Assembly (NCBI GenBank): GCA_947462335.1
Contig: OX381709.1
Location: forward strand, 66,146,609 to 66,210,608
DNA length: 64,000 nt
Direction: 5' to 3'
DNA from: Harmothoe impar
Lineage: Eukaryota > Annelida > Polychaeta > Phyllodocida > Polynoidae
Shown here: positions 10,775 through 24,400 of the stretch, one piece after another
Position numbering within the stretch: position 1 is the first letter of the stretch
How the letters are laid out: every line of letters starts with the position of its first letter
Translations under genes and position numbers: made by a program
Notes under the pieces: model-generated
The model's database searches: none
The model's input: only the letters and a program-made list of their open reading frames with translations
Told to the model about the DNA's origin: nothing

Positions 10775-12298
10775 ATATAGATCTATAGACAAACAGATTA
10801 TTTTATACTGAAGGAGTTTTCTACAGTTGGTGATATTTTACCTGCACGCTATGCATCATCATCACTGCATCATCAGTAAATCCACATAATTGTATAATTA
10901 TCTGTTCGCTCCTTTATCAACCGTTCATTTCTATATTACACACACCCTCCCCTTCCGCCCGCCAACCACCAGCTCACCCAATCTACACACCTTGCTGAAG
11001 TTTAACCTGCAAATGACCCCTAGTTTTCTTTACCAAACGCCACAGTAAAATATTTGTCTTTTATCAAACAAATTAGCATTGGAGAAGAATTCCTGTGGTT
11101 TTATTTGCAATCAGGGGCCAGCATGTTCTGCGCAGGTGTTCAGTGCGGCTCAGCTGTATGCTGGAGAACCCCATCTACATATCTGCACGTATACATAGAC
11201 CTTGGAGAGAGTAGCTAAGGGTGTTACAAGCGGGTTAGGTAGGCCATAGTCATCCAGGGTAAAGTTGGTCAGGCAAATAGTCTTAGTACTACTGTACACA
11301 GTACTGTATACATGTTCACTACCAACCTAGACCGTAGCTATATATGTGTATATGTCGGGGGGGGGGGGGGGGTAACAAACTGGGAATGACGTGGATCGCC
11401 GGCGGGGCCACACAAGGTATTCTAGTTATGCATCCCCTGTAGCTATTTTGGTATATTGCACATGTGCAATTTACGAAGGGGTTATCGCCCCAGGTTATCA
11501 TAACACAACTTAGAACAAATGGATATATGCTTCCAGCAACATCAATGATGTATGCAACTACATAACTTAATGGGTAATAGTGGCTAATTTGTGAACCATT
11601 TCCCTGGACATGGCCAAAGAGATTTCTTAATTACGTTTTTGTAATGGGATTTAGATATTACCGCTCTTTGGTCTCTATACCCACAACCTTTCAATACCCC
11701 CCCCCCCACCCCGACACACATACACCAAGTCCCCACCCACCTATTAAGCGAGCAAGCGTCCTGTGCGCTTAGTGCCCCCTGAATAGCTCCATGGAGATCA
11801 AAGGCTGATTAAAGTCGGGACATGCTTTGTTTCGGCGCAGTCTAAAGAAGCTGATCCTGCGATACCACCTGTGCGTCTATACACATGTGTAAATTCCCGT
11901 GTGAAAGTAGAAGTAATCTAGGAACGGTTTGTGACAGAAATAGGAGAGAATGACTCCCAGGTGAGAGGGATAAGGGACGCTGCTGAAATCAGAAATGGGG
12001 AAGGGCGGGGCTGCTGGATGTGGGAGGGGGATGTGGTTACAAGTTAATGGGGTGGGAGAGAAGTACATGGAGAGAGGTGATTGAGAATGTGGGGTTTAGA
12101 CACAGAACCCAGTTGGAAAGTATGTAGGTCACAAAAGGAAAGGTGGGCAGGTGGGTGAGGGGCGAGGGGTGGGGTGGGGTGGGCAGGTGGGTGAGGGTGG
12201 GGGCTGGATCCGGCATGTTAATAATGCATACCTTTGTGCACGTCACCGGAACGGCAGCTTAGCGCCTTGATGACCCAGAAATAATGAAATAATAGAAC
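10775..12298. other. Intergenic stretch, simple repeats only
   Basis: A pure G run lies at about 11357-11372, a C run near 11698-11707, and purine-rich GGTGGGTGAGGG-type sequence from about 11940 to 12210. No gene or RNA was recognised. Confidence 0.5.
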
Positions 12299-12403
12299 TG
12301 CTGCTGCTGCTGCGGTGGTGGCAACAGGATATCAGTCTAAAGTATACCTTGGGGCTGGGTGACTAAACAGTACCTGTAGACCCCCCCCCCCCCCCCCCCC
12401 CCC
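12299..12403. repeat. (CTG)n triplet run and poly-C tract
   Basis: A short CTG repeat at about 12299-12317 is followed, after unique sequence, by an uninterrupted C run at 12381-12403. The C run supplies the glycine-rich tail of a 209-codon antisense frame (12363-12992) that I do not accept as a gene. Confidence 0.85.
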
Positions 12404-13079
12404 ACCCCCCAGCGTAGCCAACCACGCAGGTGAACAGAGGGCGCGGCCAGCCGGTTAACATGTACCCGGAGAGACCAGCGTCTCTGTTATTCAGTCCGCC
12501 AGCGTATATTTGGCGGGAAGGTGATTGAAAGAGCAGACAGACGACATATCTATAGAAGTGCACGAGGTGCACCGCGTCGTACCTAGATAACACAATTGCA
12601 AAATCATTAGGAGTACCTGTGTATCTGTGATACTTAAACATATGATCGATCTGCTCTGGTCCCTTGTACCCATCTACTGCGGAGAAAGTTGTGCCTCTGA
12701 AAGTAGGAGGTAGGACTTGCAGTATACTACACACGTTCATTGCTGAATGATGGGGGTCGCCCTGGATGCTGCTGTATCGATTATCCGTGCAGGCGGAACT
12801 GCGCACTATTAACCAGCATGGAGCAGCAGCACAAACTTTGACCAGGGGAAAGGCCAGAGAAAGGTGGTCTGGGTCGGCTCCAATCAGACGAATTGATTTC
12901 CCATTTAGGTTGATCTCCAATTTAGATGAGGAGTCTACACTTCTACATCTACCTCCATTGTGGACGCGAGGTCTGAACAAGAAGCATCTCACAGTTGGAA
13001 GTAGACAGGTTTATTAATAGTTCAATCAAACAAGGTTTGTGTGGTTTCCAATGTACCCACAGGATAGCCATCGGTTATA

Positions 13080-13344
13080 GCTGCTGGATTAGTGTGTGGG
13101 TGCCTTGTTTATAAACATAAGCCCGCCCCGCCCCCTTTACCCCCTCCCACCACCAGTCCCCAGCCGGGTCCTCACTGCTACCTGTATAACCCTCACCTGG
13201 CAACCCCCTCCCACCCCACCACATCCCTTACTCCCATTCCTACCCCTCCCATTCACATACTCCCCATCACACACAGTAGTACCCATAAACACACCTCCTG
13301 AGGACTTAACTAGGCAGCATCACTGGACTGGACTTAAGGATACC
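13080..13344 (+). promoter_or_regulatory. Region immediately upstream of the ACSBG start: probable 5' UTR/promoter-proximal sequence
   Basis: C-rich sequence contains a GC-box-like CCCGCCCCGCCCCC near 13122 and a TATAAAC-like word near 13110. The reading frame of the first coding exon stays open upstream to about 13096, but the only in-frame ATG is at 13345, in a strong context (TACCATGGCG). The transcription start cannot be placed from sequence alone. Confidence 0.35.
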
Positions 13345-16300
13345 ATGGCGGAAGTGCCCTCATCAGGAGGGGATTCCTCCTCCCATCCAACTACTATTAC
13401 CACCACCAATACCTCCTCCACCCAGGAGGAGGAGGATGGCATCCCTTTAACCCCACTGGAGCCTACCCCTGAGGGTGCCTCCAGTGTGTTGGAGGGTTTA
13501 ACGGACGGGGTTGGAGCGGCAGGAGGAGTAGACAACCCAGGCTTCCTGGGCGGGGAGAATGGGGAGGGCATCGACCTCGAGCCCGATGCCACACCTGCAG
13601 TACCTGCTCCTACCACCCAGGAGGCGCCTAGTGAGGCACAACCTGCCTCCACGATCCTGGAGGAAAATGGCAATGAACTAAAAAGGTAAGTTGGGAAATA
13701 TATATACATACAGAAATAAAAATATGTTCGCCTCACTGGTTACAAACATACACTGTAAAAAAAATCCCTTGAATTTACGGAGAATCTCAGTTAAATTTGG
13801 CAGTGCATCACCGTTTTTTGGTTTACAGTGAATCACTGTAAATCTCATCTATTTTACAGGGAACTTCCGTAAACCATTGCAGTGAAAATCCGTTATTTCT
13901 TTTACAGTGAAACTCTGTTTTCTGGGTAGTTCTGTATATTTCTAACAGGTGGCAGGCCAGTCCTTTAGGAGATTTGGCTGATGGTTCTAGATTCTAAAGC
14001 AATATAAAAGTGCCAATATACTAATATTTTTCAATATCTGTATATATCATAACATAAATGTACAGATGTAACTTAAGTTTGATGAAATATTTACAATTAA
14101 TGAAATACATCCAGTTGTGTAGGACAATGGGAAGTTATTGGAACATCATAGACACCCATCTTGTGGTAATGAGAAAAATACATATGCTCAGAACTATAGT
14201 TGATAATGTATAGCAATCCTAGAGCAATGTTTCTCATGAATTGTGATTATGAAGTGCTGTGGGGCATTATATGTGCCATTCAGTAGCTATTTCATAATGA
14301 TAAGGCCTATGAAGTCCTGGCACCAGATGTCTTATGGAATTAAAATGGATATCATGGATAATTATAGTGAACTGTACACCAGTACAAATAATGGATGTAG
14401 AATGATAACCAGTGCTAAATCACAACAAAAGGTTAATAATGTAGCCTAAAACTAATTAGAATAGCTAATTAATTATTCTGGGCAACTGTATAATAAAACA
14501 GTGAAATCCCGTTAAAATTACGGTGATTTCTAAAAACGGAAATCCCTAAAAAAAACGTGGGTTTCCCGGCTCCCATTGATGCCAGTGCTTCTCCGTTTTT
14601 TTAAGGGATTTTTTTTTGCAGTGTATGTTTGTGAGGTGGGACACAGAAACAGAGGATGGAGGCAATCATTACTTTTACAGGTTCAGCATGTTAACATGCA
14701 TGTAAATACATACAACAGTTTAACGAAGCACGTTCTGTGGGACCTTTCCCATTTTTATGTAGAAATGCCACCCTTACTTCCCTGAAAGGTAATTTACTGA
14801 CTGCAACAGTATAGGTACACTCCGGGGGCACTCAATTTGTTACCCTTGGTGAGGAGGGTTTTGGTCAAAAGTGCTTAGGTTTTAGCATATTTTCCCGAGG
14901 AGTGACCCTTGATGAGAGGAATTGTGGTAGAAAAAAATACCCTTCTTGCAAAGCATTTTGGCGAGAACTCCAAAAAGTGACTCTTTAAAATAAGTGACTC
15001 TTTTTTTAAGGATTTCATTTCATGTTGAAAAATGACCCTTGCTGAGGGGGATTTTGCTCAAAAAGTACCCTTCCCAGCCGCACACCCCTGTATAAAGAAT
15101 ATACTAAATTCTATACTCACTCTATTACGGTACTTGCCCACTGCCAAACTACCGCCCACCTAAAAACAGGAGCCGTCAAACCCCCTCATATATGCAGAGG
15201 ACGGCCCTCTGATTCCTTACAGATAAGCCATCGCCCCTGTTATTTCAGAGACCCCTGTAATACTACTTTTATTTCCTAATGCAAATAGTGTAGTAGACAT
15301 GGATAAAATTGTTCTCTTTACATTTTATCGAGTTATCACCCCCTGTTTTTGACGGCGCCGAGAGTCACTGCCCCCTTGTTTTGAGACCCAGCGATGTAAC
15401 TAAAAGTTAATGTACATATATAGCCTATAATGTAATTATACTTTCGAGCCCTGTAAATTTTTTGCATAGTGTATAATCTGTACTTCATGTACCGCATATT
15501 ATGTATGCCCCAGATGAGATCCGATATACATATTCAGTTAATTCGATCACCCTATCTCCCCATTTACACTACCATTCACACTACAGTAAACTCCCTCTAA
15601 TGTGGCCACCCTTGGGACTATGAAAAAGTGGCCGCTTTGGTGGGGTGGCTGCATTAGAGGGGGTCATTTTCTGTACATTGTAGTATGTCTGGGACTATGC
15701 AAAGTGTCTGCATTAGAGGGGTTGGCTGCACTGGAGGGGTGGCCGCTAAGAGGGAGTTGACTGTACCACATCTTGGGCGGAATACATGTAATACACGTCT
15801 ATGAACATACGTGTATAATAGACGTCTATGGTGTCATCCAACAGACGTCCTGGGTTGATGTTTTCCATGGAACTGTTAAACTTCGTTTTTGTTGGGCATA
15901 GGAGGGGGGGGATGAAATACACAACGGTTGACATGACATGTGATTAATTAGAGGTGGTCTGCATAATGGAGACACATACGTGCTATATACCACACACCTT
16001 AGTTGTTGACGCACCTGTACAAGCCTCTATACATCAGTTATATTACTACTATAACATGCCATCAGCAGTACACATAACCATGTGGGTGCAGATGGGTCAA
16101 AAGCGACCTGGCGACCTGGGCCGTTTTGGAGGCGACTTTCGACCTAACGCAATAATATAAGTGACCTGGCGACTTTTGGACAAAATTGACAATACTTAAG
16201 GGGGTCCAAAAAAGCGACTTTGTGACCTGGACCCCTTAGTTTCGGCGACTTTCCGACCTCAGGGGGGACCCATCTGTACCACCAGCCATGTTCAATACAC

Positions 16301-18366
16301 ACTATAGCATGCCCTCAACATGTCACAGACACCCGAATGACACCTGGACATGCCACTCCTGTGTCCTTAAGGGGACACACAATCACAGAACACAACATGG
16401 GGATATTCTCTGACAAGGCGTGGCAGCTACCATAGTACCCCCTAACACCCAACCCGCACCCCTTAATTAATTGACATTCAGTGCACTGCCCACCTGGACC
16501 AAAATAGAGACACCTGTATAGGCTGGTCCATTTGCAAGTTGGCTGGTCAGGAGAAGAATGGGCTAATTGGGGACTCCCCCCTGTGCCCCCCCCCCCCCCG
16601 GGCCTTGGGACCAGTCCTGAAATAGCCAGCTTTAAGAGAGAGAGTTGTGGCGGGGCCTTTGTATTTGGCCTAATACTCTCCTTTACCTGGATATGCCCGG
16701 AGAGGAATGCCCCCTCCCCCTACAAGCCATGGGAGCCGTGGGTCGTTTAAGGTGACGCTTGTCACCGTGACGCCCGTGGTGACGCCTGTAAGCGTGACGC
16801 CCCGCTATGTAACTGATGGGGATGTGCTGCTGCTGCTTGAAGGTGTCCATAATTGTCGACGGAGTCAGTACTTCAAGCGTACAGTAAATGTCCCAAAGTA
16901 GACATTGCAGTAGGGCTCACTGCCTCCACATGTGTACATGGCTGTGTCTCACGAACATGGGCCAATGTCTTCGTCTATGACCGAGTACAATCTATGACTG
17001 GGTGCAATCTATGACCGGGTGCAATCTATGACCAGCTTGAAAGAAAACCGTTTATTTAGGGCAGATGTAGATATAAATTGAAATAAAATGAGTGATATAA
17101 AGTCTTAAAACACACATTAACATTTTCCACCATTTATATCTTCATCTGCCCTAAATAAAGCGTTTTTTCTCCAAGCCGGTCATAGATTGCACCCAGTCAT
17201 AGATTGCACCCGGTCATAGACGACAACAATAGCCCGATCTCATGAGACACAGCCATAAGTGGCTTATGTGTGGTGAACTTCAGATGGGGGCATATTGATA
17301 AGCCACTATTAAATCCAGTATTACTGCATTACGATACGTCAGCTGACCGATGTCTGGATATGTGGGCCTCCTTTCACTTTTACAATTTGCCCCTATATTA
17401 TGATATACGAGTACAATATAGACTATAGAATCCATCTCAACATTGTGCGCATCTATTGATTGGTATACATATATAATATTATTTGGATTTAAAATCCTAG
17501 TTACATATAGCTATAACTCTAATATGTCCACTGTCCACAGGGCGTTATGGTTACTTCTTGGCTCCATGAAATCTCACAGCAGATTGTCTTTCGTTCCTGG
17601 GTGCAGTCCTTTTTAAGCATTAAGTGTCAACCACAACCTGCCATATTGTTGAGGCATGTACATCAATAACTACAATATTGACAAAAACAGTCCGATAGTG
17701 GCAATACAGAGACGCTGCTCGTCAGCGAAGTTAGCCACATCACGTATCAATGATTACGTATTGATGAAACCTAGCTAAATATTTAAACCATTTTAAAGCA
17801 GTGTATATTAAGGGCCCAAGGAGCGACTCCGCTTCAAAACTGCCGGGAGGTGTGATCACAAATTGAACTGATATGGGTCATTTTTAAGCATCCAGGGAGT
17901 GGCACTGTTAACTCCTTTATGGATACCAGTGCATTTTATCAGGGGGTTACTCCATTATGGGTCTGATATTTAGGGAAGTGATACTGAATGTCAAAAGCAT
18001 CAGAAATACTGCTCCATGAAATGCCACAGACATTTACGGACCTGATTGCAGCAAAGTTTAAACTTGTCAGTTACAGACGTTTACTAGATAATATATAGTG
18101 GCAATATGACGAGTAGTTTATATTTATATTTCATTTAGGAAAGTCAACTATAATTATGGGTTGTTTTTCATACTAACAGTAATTCTACTAGGGTTGGCAC
18201 ATATGGGTATATGTTTAGAAAGTGTACACCATTATCATATAGGTCATCTTTCAAGCATTCAGCCTATTCATGTACGAGTCAGGTGTTGAGGCCCCTAACC
18301 ACACATCTCGCTAAAATCAGTCCAAGTCCCTCCCCCCATTGGATGAACACCATAAAGATGTTTACA

Positions 18367-18404
<38 letters not shown>

Positions 18405-21400
18405 AATGATGATGATGATGATGATATAGTTTTAAAACCAACACAGCCGAAGGCTGGTCAGCAGGTCCACAGGGCCCATACGGACCGAAGCTGGGACAAC
18501 AGGGTCCATGGTTAACAATAAATGAGATGAGGGACAACACAGACAAACACGTAAAGGTGAATACAAGGGGGTGGGGGTGCTTAAATTTCGATCCGCCGGG
18601 AGGGGGGGGGGTGAAAGGTGAGAATTCCCTTAGATAGGTTGAATAAAGTTGTACAACCTTATTCGCTATTATTTCTGGAACGGGCGCCATGATTTTCTGA
18701 TACACCACGAGATGGCATTTCTGTACTATAGAACTGTTTGTATTCAGACAACAGCGCCGCTTACATTGCCATGAATTCCTCTCCTCGACACGCGAAATGT
18801 TGCATCATGTATAGTCATTACCTGGGTGACTGCAGATTGAGGTTCTCAAGATGACGGTAATTGAGGCAGTCACCTGCATATATACCTGTATGTACTGTAT
18901 TGTATACATTCCTGCGTCCAGGTGAACGCCACGCTCTCAGTAGGTGGGCAAGAAGATCCCATGTGAGATCACAAGATCTAATTACCTTACATGCTATAGG
19001 GTATACATGTAGTTCGCTAGACAATGCCCCAAATCTCAATGATTTATGTAATCATCTATTCTAATCATAGTACAGTTTTCCTCAACATTAAGAAACTGAA
19101 CATGAACTTTTTAACGATCCCTATAGTATGCTATGCCAACGTTCATACAGTATTACTCAAATGCACAGCATACTTCATTGAAGAAATGCAAGACTCGATG
19201 AATTTGTATCTGATCATTTACACTTTGTCATGTCGGTTTCTATATCTTAATCACTAGCTGCTTTGATATTCTATACATGTACAATGTATACGTAAACCTG
19301 TGTGTATTATGAGATCAGACGACTTTAACAAGAACAGCTGACACATATCATAACAGTTGTTATAACCCTGATGGTATCAAGGCATAATCTAGGAATGCGA
19401 TATGAACACCATAATAGGCATAGTGATATATGGACATGTCTAGGAAAAAAGACCAAAATTTCGAGATGCCCATAAATACACACCAGTTGGCATCACACAT
19501 TATGTGTGAGCCATTACCAGACACGTATTTTACACGTAAACGAATAGATGGCGATGAGATAGTTACGATCCATGCAATCATTGATACGCTTAATAGCAGC
19601 TTATAGTTAGGAACATTATATGTCTACTCTACTAATGGTAGCAGATTATTACTATAATTATGGACAAAAATTATACTAATCTTGGAGGAAGTACGTAAGG
19701 GAACGTGTTGCATTTTGTATTGTACCTTTCGTTATTGTTAGTATTATTCCTGCTAAATTGCCGTTTCTTGTAGTCAGACAATTATTAAGACCATTTAAAG
19801 GTAATATGCGTGCATCCCCTTGCAGTAACAGTCAGAGCACATTTATCTCCCGTTCCACCTGTCTGGTCACCTCACCTTATTCAAGAAACCCTGAAACATT
19901 GACCTATGTACATTGACATGGATTCTGGTTTGGTTATACAAAGGCGTTTGATCCACCTGAGGTATGACACCCACACTGTCATTTGGGGATTAATAAGAAT
20001 ACTGCAACCATATGAATGTCGACGCCCCTCAGTGAGTACACTGAAAAAGTAAACTTGTCTCCAGACTCGTCGAAGTGACTATCATAAAATAAACGAGTCA
20101 AAAGTTGTCTAACCTATCAGGTTACCATCCCACAAATAGAATCTGGAGCTGGCAAATGTCAGGTTTTGGGCTGGCACAGGCCAAGTGGGTCTTCTATCTC
20201 CAGATAGAAGACCCGCTTCCTTGTTACTTAGACGAGTTTTTGGCTTGTTTATTTTATGACCGTCACTTTGAAGAGTCTGGAGACAAGTTTATTTTTTGGG
20301 TGTATTTGGGTTACTGCTGTGTTATTAGGTTAAGCACCTTTAGAAACCCAACAGGAACACGAAAATAACACATGGTAAGGTTGGTATCAACCCATGTACC
20401 CATGTAACTCTATGCTATGGTCGGGAAACACTGCTGTATGGTTATAATGAAGTATCTAAATGAATGAGGGTTTTAGAAATTAGAACCAAACGGTGACTGT
20501 GCATAGACAAAGCACAAGGGAAGTGGAGTTGGAACATCGATCTTTACGAGTTGGCATTTATTACATGTGAAAATGGTCTAACGTAGTTGAAAATCGCGTT
20601 GACTGAGTGATGTCACAGTTCATGGAATACGGCTGCACTGAATTCCATGGGGGCATGGAATACGGCGATTCCAGAACTTAAGCATAGTAACTCTCATATT
20701 CACCATGTAATATATGACCGATACTAAGCCTATATAGCAGCATTAGAAGTTCATCGTGTACTTTGATGAAGAAAGTCCAGACCAACACCCTTCTCCTGTG
20801 CCACTTATAATTCCTTACCCATGTCACATTACAAACACACACACAGTTGTATACACAACGGTCTGTGACTGCAGTTCCATCTATGTTGAAAGATGTAATT
20901 AACCTATGAAAAATGACATTTCAGCATCAAAGTTGCACACACACACATGCACTCAAATTAACCCACACAGTTAGATTTCAATGTTATCCTCTATAATTAT
21001 ATTCTATTTCGATTTGCTATATTCATTGGCAATGGTCCCAGGTTAATCTATTCATTTCCATTTTTGGACAAGTTGATGTCCCACAAACAGCAAGTCGATA
21101 CACATGAGATTATAATTATGTTAATTTAGAGCCATACTGTTGGATGTCATGTTCAGTGGCTATAGTCTAGAATTTGTATTCCTATCCACCTATTGGTGTT
21201 TCTCAATATCCCATCATCAGATAATTAAGTTAGCTGATCCCCCTAGTTTTTGGAAATAGTATCATTATTCTTATAAAAAATTCAATTGATAATGCATTCT
21301 AGCCTTTTATAAAAAAAGGCTGCGTATTTTTATCAATCAAAATTTTTATTTTATTTTATTTTTTTTATTTTTTTTATGCAAATCCAGTGGGGTACATAAG

Positions 21401-24400
21401 GGACAGCACAGGGCGCCATACGGCCTCTTGGATAACCTTGGTAGTGAAGTGAGTACTGCAACGTCAAACCACATATGGAAATAGTATCATGACTATAAAA
21501 GATTCAATATCCATACTTATAGGCCTATATCTCTATACATAATTGGTACTCTCTCAGTGTCACGTTTAGTACCGAGCTAGACTCAATACCATTAATGGCC
21601 ACCGTCCACTGGGGGACTTCGGCCGTCTAAGCCCATACATTTCCTATATAACTTCGGCCGATTAGAGCCCAGTGGATGGTGATCATTGGTGGTTTAGCAG
21701 TGTGACTGATACAGGTAATGTAATACGGCTACTGGTTGCCCCACCTAGGATTACCTATTATGAGTAAGTTGTGTGGGAATGAATGAACATATATAGAGCC
21801 CACATGACATGCTGCATAGGTAAGATACAGTAAGTTGCATTGACATAATGATAAAGATCCGTATCGTGGCTGTCACAGATGCTGCATGAGGTGAAGCCAG
21901 GACAAAAACAATAATTGTTGTGTTTATATCGGTAGGTCGATTTGCTTTTTCTTTTAGGAAAATTTGGTAAATTTAGTGAATCAACATAATTTAGTATTAG
22001 CCCTAAGATTATTTCCCTTAAAAAGCAACGTCCAGGGTAGAGCCAAGAGAGAGGGTATCTCGTGTTACCTGAATGTAATGTTCTTTTATGTAGTACAACC
22101 CTTATGACCATAGAAGCATGTGTCTAAGATGGTATAAGACGGTATCATAATAAGAGGATAAGATATACTTGACATAGAATTCACTGATATGTGTGTTATA
22201 TCACATGGATAATACGGCACACTCTATGTTCTATGTTAAGGTCAAATCCCACAATGCTAGAGAGGGTGAGAAAATGTTGTGAATTGGTCTTATTGCCGAT
22301 TATGGGCCCTATATTGGCTAAGACAGGTACAAATCGGTGAGAAAGTGTTGCCTTTGTCTTGTGATTTGGGAAATCGCAAGGATCAAAAGAGTTAGATATT
22401 TCCCCCCAGAAGGCCTAGAAAATGTTGCTTATTGGAATATGTCAATGATTAGGTTTGTATAGGGGGGACACTCCAAATATCTTTAGGCTAATTGAGAGGG
22501 AATAGTGAAGACAAATCATACTTGCCGATTATGGGCCCTATATTGGCTAAGACAGGCACAAATCGGTGAGAAAGTGTTGCCTTTGTCTTGTGATTTGGGA
22601 AATCGCAAGGATCAAAAGAGTTAGATATTTCCCCCCAGAAGGCCTAGAAAATGTTGCTTATTGGAATATGTCAATGATTAGGTTTGTATAGGGGCACTCC
22701 AAATATATCGTGATCATGTGACGAAGGAATAGTGAAGACAAATCATACTGTGAAGTAACTCCCCTCAAACAGCACGATTAACCAGTCCTGCATGCAACAC
22801 TTTGCTTGCCTATTTTTGACCACTGTGGGATTTGGAAAGGCATAAGATCATAGGACAAGTGTTGCGATTTACAAGATTGGCAACAGTCGCCCCTTGTTTT
22901 TACGTCAATAATCAACACTTTCTGGCCCATTTTTCACGTTGTGGGATTTGACCTTTAAACCTAGTTTGCTGACCTTCTTCTGTGAAGGCATTATAGGGAC
23001 ATGTAATAAATACAAAACATTACTCATCGACTTACATGTCGACCCTAGGAATTTGACTTGGCAAGTATGATCAAGATGTATGCCAAAAGTGTGAGGTTTT
23101 CTATGAGTGTGTATCATCTCTTCCTGGTTTCACAAAACAGTTTTTGTGAGGAGTATGGCGGATAGACCAACATAGACCCCAACATATCATTGGAAGGCGA
23201 GTATTTTATTCATAATGCCATTGGTTCCATTGATTTGTATATTGTTCCCACAGGCATACAACCAAACATTGCCTGTAAGTGACGTCAATGGCTAAGGCTC
23301 TGGTGAAGATCATAACTAGATTTGATCTGTGACATTTGATATGTAACCTATCTAACTGTAAGTGGCAATCACTAACTAAAACGTGTAGGACCTGTGTGTA
23401 GCACCTCCTCAATCATGGCATTAATTCAATGCATCAGATGATTAACAGGAAACGTGCCTCAACTTAACTACCATCTTATATCACTAATAATCTAGTAATT
23501 CATTTCATTTTAGATAAGTCTTTAATACATTGCTCTACATTGCTATACATACAGAGAGCATTGATGATTAATTATCTGATAATTTTCATTAATGCTCCCA
23601 AAAGGTTATATATCTCAGTAATCTTAAAACTAGAAAGTCTACCACACTTCAGGGGGGTGGGGGGTGCAGAAGGGTCCCCCCTAGGTCGGAAAATCGGCGA
23701 AATCAAGGGCCCAAGTCTGCTGTTTCTGTGGTGGAAGCGTAAAACCCGGGGCATGAAACTATTCCTAAATTCGGATACATAGACCAGAACTCACACCCAC
23801 GTCATATGCAAGTTATGTTTCAACTTGGGAGATAATCATAGGCCTTCGAACTGTCTTTAGAAGTATGACTACCGCTAGAGATGACAGGGACATTCCTGTA
23901 ATGAAACACGCATTTACATCGTTACAGAGCGGACTTCTGACACGAGGCCAGGCCTTGTGGTATCACATCCGGCCTTACAGGGGCCGATTACTCCATGTAA
24001 CAGGCATGTAAAATAGGCCTGTAAATAATTACTTCACAAATACTGGTGTATTCTCTTAGATATAAGGTGTCACTGTTGTATTGCTTGCTTATTGATAGGT
24101 TTACAATATACATGTTTTATCTTATAAATGGTAGTTCTAATGGAGTGAAGTAATGGTGACAGTTGTTATCGGACAGGTGTGCCATCTGTGCTAAATTATC
24201 AACCCTTTAAGGACCGCATAACGCTATGAGGCACTACACCATTGGCGTCCGATTGTATTCATGCATCGTGCTGACGAATTGGAAGTGCTTCAACGCCATA
24301 TGGTCAGCGTGGTGCCTGAATGCAGCACTGGTGAGTTACTCACTAGTGCTGCATTCATGCATCATGCCGACAAATGGCATTCTGCATTAAAACACCATGC

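Noticed and set aside
13320..13736. 138-codon minus-strand frame and an overlapping 69-codon plus-strand frame at 13092
   Set aside because: Both are shadows of ACSBG exon 1, whose frame joins in phase to the next exon.
22293..22750. Possible CRISPR-like or satellite array
   Set aside because: There are only two long direct copies without spacers, in a eukaryotic intron; a simple tandem duplication explains it.
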